From: an uncultured Clostridia bacterium
GTDB taxonomy: Bacteria; Bacillota; Clostridia; TANB77; CAG-508
Direction: 5' to 3'
NCBI GenBank assembly: GCA_947625415.1
Contig: CANQOG010000002.1
Location: 1-64,000, forward strand
DNA length: 64,000 nt
In this document: piece after piece, positions 33,018-42,511 of the stretch
Layout: each line of letters starts with the position of its first letter
How positions within the stretch are numbered: position 1 is the first letter of the stretch
The notes under the pieces: generated by a model
What the model was told of the DNA's origin: nothing
Databases searched by the model: none
The model's input: only the letters and a program-made list of their open reading frames with translations
Translations under genes and position numbers: made by a program

Positions 33018-34343
33018 TTACTTTTCCGGTTCTCCACATATATAAAATATTCCCAACATTATTGAAAGCATTGTAATAAATAATAATCTATAAGTAAAAA
33101 ATGAATGATGTGATGAATGATTTTTTAAAATAGCATACCAAATTATTGGAACTAAACTAATTATAAAAAATATTCTTCCTCTTCTTCTAGTTTCCTTATT
33201 AATTTTTTCTCTATATTTAACAATCAAATATAAAATTATAAATAATATCAACATTATTGGAATAGCCATATATAATAAATTAATGCTTATAGAAAACATT
33301 GCGCCAAAATCTTTTCCAATGCTTCTATATAGTACTTGTCCAATTGCTGTAGCAAATAAACCTCTATGATAAAAAGCATCTACTAAAACCCATTTAGTAG
33401 CCCAAGTTAAGCTATAACCTAAAAGCCACAATAAACCAAATTTTATTAAATCTTTAAAGTCCTCTTCATACTTCTCCTTTTTATATATATAATAAATAAT
33501 TAATGGTCCCATAATTGTCAATAGTGGCGTATCTAATAAACAAAAAAAGCTACACATCATTCCAACAACAAAAAAGAATATTCCATAATTTTTTATCTTA
33601 TCAAATCTTTTTGCTAAAACTAAAGATGAAATCATCATTACTAAAAATGTTACCGAATTTATCAAACTTAAACCAACATAAAAATATTCAACACAAACTA
33701 ATGATAATAAATACAATATTGCAATTGTAGTATTCTTTTTCTCTGCAATTTCTTTAACTAATAAAATTGCAAGAAGTGATAGAATAATCATTAAAAAAAT
33801 TCTAATTTGACCATAATCTAAAATTAGAAGCAATGGTCTTAAGAAAACTAAATATCCATGCCAATATTTGGCATATTCAAAACTTTCCTCTCCCTCACCA
33901 TTTACAGTATCTATAAGCTCTGAAACTTCATCATGTTCTTTATATTTTGAGCTTGAATGTAATTCTCCAACCGTATCTTTATAAATTATTTTAGTTACGT
34001 TAGGAATATAGTCTTTTTTAGCAGTTAAAGCTGAATATAATGGAGTTTTATTATCAATAGAATATGCCGTATTTATCATTAAACAGTCTGAATAATTATC
34101 AAACGTTTGAATTTGAAATTTATCAAAAATAAAACATTATTTTCTATTTCCCTCTAATCTTAAAAGCTCTGAAGATTTTTTCACATTTTTCTTAATTAAA
34201 GAACTTGGAAAAGAACTTGAAATTATAAGCAAACAAATAAATCCAAGTAATATAACTAAAAAAACTAATATATATTTTCCAACTTTTTTCATTATTACAA
34301 CTCTTCTTACTTTCTTACAAAAATTACACATAAATTTTATCAT
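33018..34343 (-). pseudogene. Membrane protein gene split by in-frame TAA (34137-34139)
   Basis: ORFs 34137-34343 and 33018-34079 are in the same frame: ...SSELLRLEGNRK[TAA]CFIFDKFQIQTFDNYSDCLMINTAYS... Confidence 0.6.
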
Positions 34344-34387
34344 AAAGGATTTTCTTTTTCAATGATTTTATAAATAAAAGACTTTAA

Positions 34388-35087
34388 TCAATTAATTGTA
34401 TGTAAAACGTCCTCAAAACCTAAATTATCATAATTATAATATGTTGAAGGAACATCACCAACTATAATAGTTTCTGTTAATAAAACTTTTGAAGAAACCT
34501 CTTCATTTATAGTTTGGAACGGAGTTAAAATTCCAACAACGCAGCTCAAATCCAAATAAATTCTATGCATAGACTGATTTATTCCAACAGAAGTAAATTC
34601 AGAATCAATTTTAGCATTAATATTCCCAGCTCTTTCCATAGCAAGTTTAAAATTTGGGCTTATTCCAGAAAATGCACTTATTCCGCGATACAGAACCTAA
34701 ATTAATATTAACTGAAATTGTAGAATTCATATCTAACTTATTTCTTATATTATTTGTAATTTTAGCTACTATCTCATTTATAGGAATTATTTTTGCTTCA
34801 ATATAAGTTATATTCCCATTTTCATCTTTACCTAGATTTACTAAGTCATTATAATTATATACAAGCATAACTTCATTTACTTCTTTATTTAAAATATTTG
34901 TAGCTAATGAATTTGCCGAGTTTTCACAAGTTGCAACAAATATCGGATATGCAGCTTTTATAAAAAAAACAACAAAAATAAAAAGCAAAACTAAAATCAT
35001 ATATATTATAAATTTTAATTTTTGCTTTTTATTCATTTGTTTAAAATTTTTAAATCTTATTCTTGGTCTAGAATAAATTTTATCCAT
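34388..35087 (-). CDS. yunB: Sporulation protein YunB
   Basis: SANSLATNILNKEVNEVM...SEFTSVGINQSMHRIYLDL; fragments join through CGGA at 34682-34685. Confidence 0.75.
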
Positions 35088-35096
35088 TTTATCAAA

Positions 35097-36605
35097 CTAC
35101 CTTATTATATACATTTTTTCGCCAAACTTTAAATTATATGGCTCTTCTAATTCATTTGAAGCAATTATATTTTCCTGTTTTACTTTAAATTTTTTAGAAA
35201 TATCCCAAAGAGTATCTTTCTTTTTTATACTATAAACTATCATACTATACTCATTTTTCTCAAGTAACTCTTTTTTTGTAACTCCTTGAACAACAGTTAT
35301 TTTATTTTTCTCAAACTTATTTTCATCAATAACTACTTTTCCTCTTACCATCAAAGTCTTATCACTTAAATCAAATTCTAAATTTTCTAAACTTGAGTTA
35401 AATTCATCTTGAGCTTGTAATTTACAAATAAATGGAATTGTAACTATTTTAACATTTAATCCTATTTTATTTTCTGTCTCATAATAAATTTTTAATTCTA
35501 CTTCACCTTCTAAGCTAGACGTTTCATTTGAAATAGTGTTTTTTAAGATTTTGCTTTTTCCAAAAACATCTATAACCTTTCTAACATTCTCAAGTTCAAT
35601 TTTTTCTTCTATATCCACTATTTTTCCAAGTTTTGTGGATAAATCACTATTAATTTCAACTTCTTGAGTAGTAAGCTCAGTATCATATTTTAAAGAATAT
35701 AAATCACAAGCTACTTCTTGCTCCTTATTTTCAAAAGCTTTACAGCAAATCTCATATTCCATTTGAATTGTAATAGAATTTTCTTCACCATTGTTTATTT
35801 TTAATAATATATTTCTAATTTGGTAATCTGTAGCGCAAATATTTTCTTCTTTAATATTTTCCAAATCAATAAAACTCATTATTGGGAATTTTTCAGAAAT
35901 AGCTTCTACTCTTCCATCTTTTGTCAAATATAAGATTTTGACCATTAAATCAGCTTTGCTCAAAACCTTATTATAGCTTATTTTAACTTCTTTATTTAAT
36001 ATCTCTGTATTGACTTTCAAAATATCTGAAATAATATCTGCCCCGTTTGTTTTAACTTCTTCTTTTACACTAGCAAGAGTAGAATTTACACCTATTAAAG
36101 AATTAAATTTTATTAGTTTTGAATTAACTTGAACATCATCAATTTCATTAAAATCGTTAAAAATTTCAATTTGCTCTAAACCATAAACATCATAAAAAAT
36201 CTTTAAAGTAACTATAACACTAATTTTTCTTTCATTTATAATTTTTATATCATGCTTCAAAACTTCTATATTATATTCTAAATTCATTTTATCTGTGATA
36301 GAATTATTTTCTAAACTATCTTCAAAATTAAAGGTTACTTGTAAGCCTAAAGTTTCCTCACTACTTGAAAGATATGATATGTAAGAATCAACATTTCCAC
36401 TTAAGTTTATTTTTCCATTCTGAATATCAACTTTACTAAAATAACAATAAAAATTTCCATCTAAAATCTGAAATAAATCTTGTTTAGAATCTGGAACAAT
36501 TAAATCTTGTTTTAGCTCAATTTCTTTTGACTTTGACAACTTTTTTGTATACATATTTATTTTTTCCATAAATAAAAATCCTCCCTTAAATGTCTTTACT
36601 AACAT
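35097..36605 (-). CDS. SPOCS (DUF3794) and LysM domain protein
   Basis: Repeated SPOCS-type domains, C-terminal LysM YSIKKKDTLWDISKKFKVKQENI. Confidence 0.8.
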   Translation of the reverse strand: MLVKTFKGGFLFMEKINMYTKKLSKSKEIELKQDLIVPDSKQDLFQILDGNFYCYFSKVDIQNGKINLSGNVDSYISYLSSSEETLGLQVTFNFEDSLENNSITDKMNLEYNIEVLKHDIKIINERKISVIVTLKIFYDVYGLEQIEIFNDFNEIDDVQVNSKLIKFNSLIGVNSTLASVKEEVKTNGADIISDILKVNTEILNKEVKISYNKVLSKADLMVKILYLTKDGRVEAISEKFPIMSFIDLENIKEENICATDYQIRNILLKINNGEENSITIQMEYEICCKAFENKEQEVACDLYSLKYDTELTTQEVEINSDLSTKLGKIVDIEEKIELENVRKVIDVFGKSKILKNTISNETSSLEGEVELKIYYETENKIGLNVKIVTIPFICKLQAQDEFNSSLENLEFDLSDKTLMVRGKVVIDENKFEKNKITVVQGVTKKELLEKNEYSMIVYSIKKKDTLWDISKKFKVKQENIIASNELEEPYNLKFGEKMYIIR

Positions 36606-36647
36606 TTATATGGAGGATTTTTAAAATAATTCCTAATTTTATTTAAA

Positions 36648-36962
36648 TTATACGGCTGTTTTTCTTCTTTTAAAATCAATTTGTGGCTCAATTAGTGGTT
36701 CAAAGCCATTTCCATTATCAATTTTAACTTCAATTGTTTTTGTAAATAGGTCTGTATAATTATATGAACCTACACGATTAACCTCTTCAAATTTTACTCT
36801 AAAATAGTCTTTATAAGTATTCTCAATAATTGCAGACTTTTCAAGAGGTTTACTACGTTTTCCCGGTGACTCCTTTATAATTATTCTTTGGCCAATATTT
36901 TCTCCAATATTTCTTCTTAAATCTGAAATTTCTGATCTGTAAATTCCCATAAAAATAATCAC
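36648..36962 (-). CDS. veg: Veg family protein
   Basis: ISDLRRNIGENIGQRIIIKESPGKRSKPLEKSAIIENTYKDYFRVKFEE...YNYTDLFTKTIEV. Confidence 0.75.
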   Translation of the reverse strand: MIIFMGIYRSEISDLRRNIGENIGQRIIIKESPGKRSKPLEKSAIIENTYKDYFRVKFEEVNRVGSYNYTDLFTKTIEVKIDNGNGFEPLIEPQIDFKRRKTAV

Positions 36963-37076
36963 CTACCTATAAAATTTTGTAGCGACAACGCTAATCAAAA
37001 TATAACACGGATTATATTAATTGTCAAAGCCATTTTCTGTAGGTGTATTGTCTATATTTCAAGTATATCAACTATT

Positions 37077-37379
37077 TCAAGAGTTTTCCACTTGGTTTTT
37101 CATTTGTATTACATTTTGTTTACTTTTATTACAAAGTTCATATTTTAATTTCGTAGCTCTTCCTCCTCTTAAATGTCTTTCAGCTTTATTCTCATCTAAT
37201 ATCTTACGAACCTCTAAGGCTAATGCATAATTAATATTTATTAATCTTTGGCTAACATCTTTATGAACTGTACTTTTGCTCACACCAAATTTTGCTGCTG
37301 CACCTCTTACAGTATCTTTTGTATCTATAATATAATGTGCTAGATTTACTGCACGCTCTTCAATTGATACTTGCTTCAT
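37077..37379 (-). CDS. spoIIID: Stage III sporulation transcriptional regulator SpoIIID
   Basis: SIEERAVNLAHYIIDTKDTVRGAAAKFGVSKSTVHKDVSQRL. Confidence 0.93.
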   Translation of the reverse strand: MKQVSIEERAVNLAHYIIDTKDTVRGAAAKFGVSKSTVHKDVSQRLININYALALEVRKILDENKAERHLRGGRATKLKYELCNKSKQNVIQMKNQVENS

Positions 37380-37387
37380 AACAGCAT

Positions 37388-37439
37388 AAAACCTCCAAAC
37401 GAATAACTTTATATCTCCATACTATTCGTTTAGAGGTTT
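37388..37439 (-). promoter_or_regulatory. Long hairpin covering the spoIIID Shine-Dalgarno
   Basis: AAACCTCTAAACGAATA-N17-TATTCGTTTGGAGGTTT; GGAGG lies in the stem. Confidence 0.55.
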
Positions 37440-37489
37440 TATTAGAACTTTTTTATTTTTATAAATATTTCTTCTATCATAATACAATT

Positions 37490-37640
37490 TCCAACAAAAA
37501 ATCTACCTCCGAAAAGGTAGACTTTTATTAATATTTGTCCGCATACGCATTTATTTGTCGGAGGTAGGGCTCCGAGTAACATTTGCTCCCTGTCATTTAT
37601 ACCCGCAAAACAGGGTTACGGATAACATTTGAATAACAAT
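37490..37640 (-). ncRNA. Candidate structured RNA/riboregulator ending in a terminator
   Basis: Nested stems TCCGTAAC/GTTACtCGGA and CCCTGT/ACAGGG, CTACCTCCGA complementary to TCGGAGGTAG, TCTACC/GGTAGA hairpin then TTTTTTG. Confidence 0.45.
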
Positions 37641-37648
37641 AGTATTTT

Positions 37649-37963
37649 TTATCTTTCAAAATCATCTTCTATTGTTCGTTCTCTTTCTATTCTTTCTCTT
37701 ACTAAATCTTGAATTGAGGCTAGTAACAAAGTAATCTCTTTTTCAACCCTTTCCAAATCTTCTTCTTTTACTTTACCTGTTTCAATATCAGTTATTCTTT
37801 TAACAGCTTCTAAGCACAAACTTTCTGAATTATGTCTGTTTAAATGTTCAATGAAATCTCTATATTCAGGTTGCTTTATTAATTCTTCCAAATATTCTTT
37901 TTCTGCATCTAAAAATGTATCTCTTAAAAAAGCTATTTTTCCATTAACATTATTATCTTTCAT
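37649..37963 (-). CDS. Hypothetical protein
   Basis: Intact ORF with upstream SD. Confidence 0.5.
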   Translation of the reverse strand: MKDNNVNGKIAFLRDTFLDAEKEYLEELIKQPEYRDFIEHLNRHNSESLCLEAVKRITDIETGKVKEEDLERVEKEITLLLASIQDLVRERIERERTIEDDFER

Positions 37964-38084
37964 TATTTATCTCCTTTATAATAAATTACATATTTATTAT
38001 AACATATTTTTCAGAAAAAATAAATACTATAAAACCAATATTTTTACTAAATGGATTTTAAAAGCTTCATTTTATTTTTTATAA

Positions 38085-38537
38085 TCAACTTAAATTATCA
38101 TAAATAATCTCTTCAACTTTAGTTAAAACTTCATCCACTTTATTGTTTTCAATTTTCTCAATCAGTTTCTGAGCTAATTTATTTACTCTACATTCTAGTT
38201 TTATATATCTATAAGATTTTTCATAAATATTCTCATAGTTATTTTCATCATCTACACTAAAACTATTAATAACTTCAATTGAAAATTTATCTGCTTTAAA
38301 AATCTTATAATTAATTTTATTTCTCATCAATTTATCTGTAACTTCTTTTATAGAACCATTTGGAAATCCAGCCATATCATTTGCAGAAGTAGAATTTAAT
38401 TTATATCCGAGCAAATATGAAATGATATAAGCATCCTTTTCATAACAGCGATAAAACTTTCCACATTCTACTAAACAAATTGTATCTGGATAACTTTCCT
38501 TCAAACGCTGCGCCATAATCATAGCAAATTCCCTCAC
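38085..38537 (-). CDS. MutS N-terminal (MutS-I)-like small protein
   Basis: CLVECGKFYRCYEKDAYIISYLLGYKL resembles MutS domain I; similar to 43518-44006. Confidence 0.6.
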   Translation of the reverse strand: MREFAMIMAQRLKESYPDTICLVECGKFYRCYEKDAYIISYLLGYKLNSTSANDMAGFPNGSIKEVTDKLMRNKINYKIFKADKFSIEVINSFSVDDENNYENIYEKSYRYIKLECRVNKLAQKLIEKIENNKVDEVLTKVEEIIYDNLS

Positions 38538-38625
38538 TTCTTACTTAATTTTCAAAAATTTCATCTTAAATATTACGAACTTTCTGTTATATCATATTCA
38601 TATTTTCTCTTATTTTAAAATAACT

Positions 38626-40692
38626 TTATTTTACAGTAATAGCTAAACTTAACTGCTCACTGCCTTGTGTTCCATCACTCTTATTAAACGTAATTGTCCA
38701 ATAAGCTGTATATTGTCCAGCTGCCAATCCAGTAATCGTATCCCCAACATTAACCTCAAATGTCTGTCCATTACGTAAGTTACCATTAACATTTAAACTT
38801 GTAACTCTAGCATTTTTAGCATCAACTATGTACATAGTACCAGCCTTAGTCAAAGTACCAGTATAATTCTGCGCAGGTATTCTACAATCTTTTAAAGCAG
38901 TTACTTTAAATCCACCTGTAACTTGAGAATATGTAAATGCTGATGGAACATCTAAATCAGATATCTCTGCTTTACCAACCCAAATTCCAGCTAAATCTTT
39001 ACCGCCAAACTTAAATCCATCTGGAATTGAATATCCATCATCTGGCTTAGTTTTATCTGCTGTAATGAAAACTACATCAACGCTCTTTAATTCATCATTT
39101 ATCTTATATTCATATCTTGGTATCCAAGTCCAATAGCTCTGTGTACCTTTCTCTTTATTTTCTGTCATTATATTTGCATAACAATTTTTAGTATAATCAT
39201 ACCAACCAAGTGGTATATTATCACCAGCAACTTGTCTATCGCCAATCTTCAATGGGTCCTCTTTAACAGTAATAGTATCTCCAATTACTTCATTACCACC
39301 ATTATAAGTAACATAATGCGTCGTTGCTTGATTAAATCCTGTTAAATCTGGCGCTGTAATTTGTTCTATAGAGCCAACTGCAGTACGAACCTTTTTATTA
39401 AGAACTAAAGGCTCTAAATAATTAGTTGGAATTGTAACTGTAACAGTATATTCATTATCTGGAGACAATCCATCAATCGTAATTGGACCATCTGAAAGAA
39501 ATCCTTCTTTGTCACCAACACCACTTATTGAAACTTTAATATTTTTCTTTGTAGCATCCTCACTATCGATTGTTGCTTCACTATTACCAGCAACAGTAAG
39601 TCCAGTAACTGATATACTATTTTCTGTTGAAGTAGTTGAAAATCCAACTGGCTCAATAGGGTCAGATATTTCATATTTACCAACCCAAATTCCTGACAAT
39701 TTTACTCCACCGAATTCAAATGCATCTGGAATAACATATCCTTGAGCTTTCATTCCAGCATCATCTAATTCTTCGCTTCCAACATAATTGTTGTCTATAT
39801 CTACAAATCTTATATCAAGTTTATTATCTGCTGTTTTTGCTACTTCTCCTGTATTAGCATCTATTTTCATCATAAACCTTGGAACCCAAACAAAATAAGC
39901 TAAATGTCCATTTGAAGATGTAACAATATTTGCCCATTTTTGATTTCCATAATCATACCAATCAGAAGGTGCATCTTTATAAATTGGGTCACCAATTTTA
40001 GTATCACCAGAATTTGAATATGTCACATAATATGTAGCACCAGTATTAAAACTATTTTTCAAATCAGGTGCGCAACAATAAATTCCACTTTGAACTTTAT
40101 CTTCTCCACTTCCTACAGTATTTCCATATTCACCTGTAGAACCAACAACATATTCTCCAGTTTCAGTTAAATAGCCATGACCTATAACGAAAACTTGAAT
40201 TCCTAAATCTAAACACCATTTAACTTCTTGGTCTTTTTCGCTATTAGCAAACCAAATAAGCTCTCCTGCTTCAACTGCTAAATGTTCTCTAAAAAAATCT
40301 TCTTCCATATCTGTAATCTCGCCCCATTCAAGGCCATATTCTATATCAAACCCTTCTGCAGACGATTTAATTAAAGCTCTAGCATCAACTAATCTATTTT
40401 TATATGTTTCGTTTTTGTCTCTATCTCCACAATAAATATAGTCTTTTTTAGCATAATTATCATCAACTTCACCAGCCATTCCCTGTGACTCTCGTAAAGT
40501 AACATACATTTCAGTATCTTCTTTATACTTAGACATAGTTGTTTTAAATGAAGCCTCATTAGCTCTAGTTATAATCCCATTTTCTCCTATTATTGCATTC
40601 AAGCTAACACCAGCTAAAATCAAAAGAACAATAATTGTTATAATAAGAGCAATAAGTGTTATTCCTTTTTTGCCTCTTATAAATTTTTTCAT
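38626..40692 (-). CDS. Prepilin-like surface protein, full-length N-terminal signal
   Basis: MKKFIRGKKGITLIALIITIIVLLILAGVSLNAIIGENGIITRA; two YxVWVPRFMMKID / YWTWIPRYEYKIN domains. Confidence 0.8.
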   Translation of the reverse strand: MKKFIRGKKGITLIALIITIIVLLILAGVSLNAIIGENGIITRANEASFKTTMSKYKEDTEMYVTLRESQGMAGEVDDNYAKKDYIYCGDRDKNETYKNRLVDARALIKSSAEGFDIEYGLEWGEITDMEEDFFREHLAVEAGELIWFANSEKDQEVKWCLDLGIQVFVIGHGYLTETGEYVVGSTGEYGNTVGSGEDKVQSGIYCCAPDLKNSFNTGATYYVTYSNSGDTKIGDPIYKDAPSDWYDYGNQKWANIVTSSNGHLAYFVWVPRFMMKIDANTGEVAKTADNKLDIRFVDIDNNYVGSEELDDAGMKAQGYVIPDAFEFGGVKLSGIWVGKYEISDPIEPVGFSTTSTENSISVTGLTVAGNSEATIDSEDATKKNIKVSISGVGDKEGFLSDGPITIDGLSPDNEYTVTVTIPTNYLEPLVLNKKVRTAVGSIEQITAPDLTGFNQATTHYVTYNGGNEVIGDTITVKEDPLKIGDRQVAGDNIPLGWYDYTKNCYANIMTENKEKGTQSYWTWIPRYEYKINDELKSVDVVFITADKTKPDDGYSIPDGFKFGGKDLAGIWVGKAEISDLDVPSAFTYSQVTGGFKVTALKDCRIPAQNYTGTLTKAGTMYIVDAKNARVTSLNVNGNLRNGQTFEVNVGDTITGLAAGQYTAYWTITFNKSDGTQGSEQLSLAITVK

Positions 40693-40719
40693 CTACTAGC
40701 TCCTTTCATAATAAATATT

Positions 40720-41748
40720 TTACTCATTATATAACCATTTACATTTTGCTTTTATTTTTTCAATAAATTCATAATTATCACCAAGACTTGCATGTCCAAT
40801 CCAAGCTTTTAGTCTTTCTGCAGTTTTTAGCAAATCTAGTGAATTTTCTTCATAAAGCTTATTCCAAATCTTCACTTTTTTATAAATCTTTTTCTTATTC
40901 CTATTTAAAAGTCTAACTTTATTCTGATAAATATGATAACCTAAAAAAGTAACTCCTTGTTTAGCTTTAAAATAATTTGTTTTTTTGTTTAAATCTAATT
41001 CTAAATTTTTATTCAAAAATTTCCTTATCTTTTCTAAAGTAAGTATTGCATCTTCTTTACTATCTAAAAGTAAAATAAAATCATCCATATATCTCACATA
41101 ATACTTAATTTTAAGCTTTTCTTTTATAAAATGATCTAATTCATTTAAATAAATATTTGCAAAAAATTGTGAAGTATAATTTCCAATAGGAATTCCCTTT
41201 TTTGGTGTACCATCAAAAAGTATTGATTTTGTACATTCTAAAAAGGCTTTATCTTTTATTCTCCTTGCAACTAATTTGAATAATATGTTTTTATCAATAC
41301 TATTAAAAAACTTTGAAATATCACCTTTTAAAATATAATAATCAGGGTTTTCCTTATACTTTCGTTTCATAAATTTTTCTAAAGTAATAACAGCTAGATG
41401 TGAGCCTCTCTTCTCAATGCAAGCAAAACTGTGACTAATCATTTTTGGCAAGAAAATAGGCTTTATAAATTCTTCAACATACCATTGTTGTAAAACTCTA
41501 TCTCTAAAGGGAAGCGCAAGAATTATTCTTTCTTTTGGTTCATAAACAGTAAATTTTCTGTAAATACCTATTTTATATCTTCCATAATATACATCATTCA
41601 AAAGGCTTAAAAGATTTGAGCCTAAATCCATCTCAAACAAAATTACTTCTTTGTTTTGATGCTTTTGCTTTGAAGCTCTTTGATATGCTTCATACATCTT
41701 CCTAAATTTTACTTTTTGATAAAATATATTGTCTACGCGTTTTGGCAT
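40720..41748 (-). CDS. DGR reverse transcriptase
   Basis: RT motifs: ILALPFRDRVLQQWYVEEFI, LKGDISKFFNSID, GIPIGNYTSQFFANIYLNELDHF, YVRYMDDFILL. Confidence 0.92.
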   Translation of the reverse strand: MPKRVDNIFYQKVKFRKMYEAYQRASKQKHQNKEVILFEMDLGSNLLSLLNDVYYGRYKIGIYRKFTVYEPKERIILALPFRDRVLQQWYVEEFIKPIFLPKMISHSFACIEKRGSHLAVITLEKFMKRKYKENPDYYILKGDISKFFNSIDKNILFKLVARRIKDKAFLECTKSILFDGTPKKGIPIGNYTSQFFANIYLNELDHFIKEKLKIKYYVRYMDDFILLLDSKEDAILTLEKIRKFLNKNLELDLNKKTNYFKAKQGVTFLGYHIYQNKVRLLNRNKKKIYKKVKIWNKLYEENSLDLLKTAERLKAWIGHASLGDNYEFIEKIKAKCKWLYNE

Positions 41749-42095
41749 GACTTAATCCATCCACCTAGCATTTTTCCAATTTCAGAAATTTTATTTGACC
41801 AAGTCATATAGTTTTTATCAGTAATATACTGCATTTTATATGAAATTCTCACTAATGTTTTTAAAACCATAAGTTCTACATCACAGTCTTTTAAATATTC
41901 TAACTGTTTTGGTTTATTATTAGCACTTTTCCAAGCATACATCGTAAGTTTTAACATTTTATAACAAGACTCTTTAATATCTGTACACAAGTCAAATCTC
42001 TCTGATTTAGGATATTTATTAACTAAAACTTTAGAATAAAATATAAGTTCATCAATCTTTTCATAAACAATTAATCTGCTATCTTTTTTTGGCAT
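41733..42095 (-). CDS. avd: DGR accessory variability determinant (Avd)-like four-helix protein
   Basis: ~120 aa helical protein between TR and RT and overlapping RT; IDELIFYSKVLVNKYPKSERFDLCTDIKESCYKMLKLTMYAW. Confidence 0.85.
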   Translation of the reverse strand: MPKKDSRLIVYEKIDELIFYSKVLVNKYPKSERFDLCTDIKESCYKMLKLTMYAWKSANNKPKQLEYLKDCDVELMVLKTLVRISYKMQYITDKNYMTWSNKISEIGKMLGGWIKSCQNA

Positions 42096-42216
42096 ATTTT
42101 TTGTCTTTCTTAAAATAATTTTTAAAATAGCCTCACTTTCACGCTTTTTCGTTACTTGTACTGCTATTTTTATTTCAAATTTTTACCACTTAAGGAAGGA
42201 ATTACACTTCTTTTAT

Positions 42217-42242
42217 GTGTGAGCCCACACGGAAAAATCCGT
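42217..42242 (-). other. Paired hairpins downstream of TR
   Basis: ACGGATTTTTCCGT and GTGTGGGCTCACAC on the minus strand in the TR-avd spacer. Confidence 0.5.
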
Positions 42243-42276
42243 AAATTTCTCCCCACCAGAGCTATAACCACACAAG

Positions 42277-42408
42277 AGTCCAGCGCCACAGACCACCACT
42301 GCACGAGCTCCGTTTATTCGAATTGGCATTGCCATTGTTGTTGCTAGCTACAAACACTCCACCGTTACTAGCGTTACCACGTTTGAAGAACGGATTGTCC
42401 GGGTACGT
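42277..42408 (-). repeat. DGR template repeat (TR)
   Basis: 132 bp aligned to 42516-42647; all 14 differences are at TR adenines (minus strand). Confidence 0.95.
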
Positions 42409-42511
42409 ACTACAGCATAACACCTATTTTTTATAATTTATATTTTTTCTTCGCCTTAATTACGTCTACGTAAATAAATGTACGAACCGTAATCAGGCTT
42501 CACGAAACAGA

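Noticed and set aside
38626-40692. Second DGR variable region in the neighbouring prepilin-like protein
   Set aside because: Its C-terminus (SDGTQGSEQLSLAITVK) shows no similarity to TR by eye.
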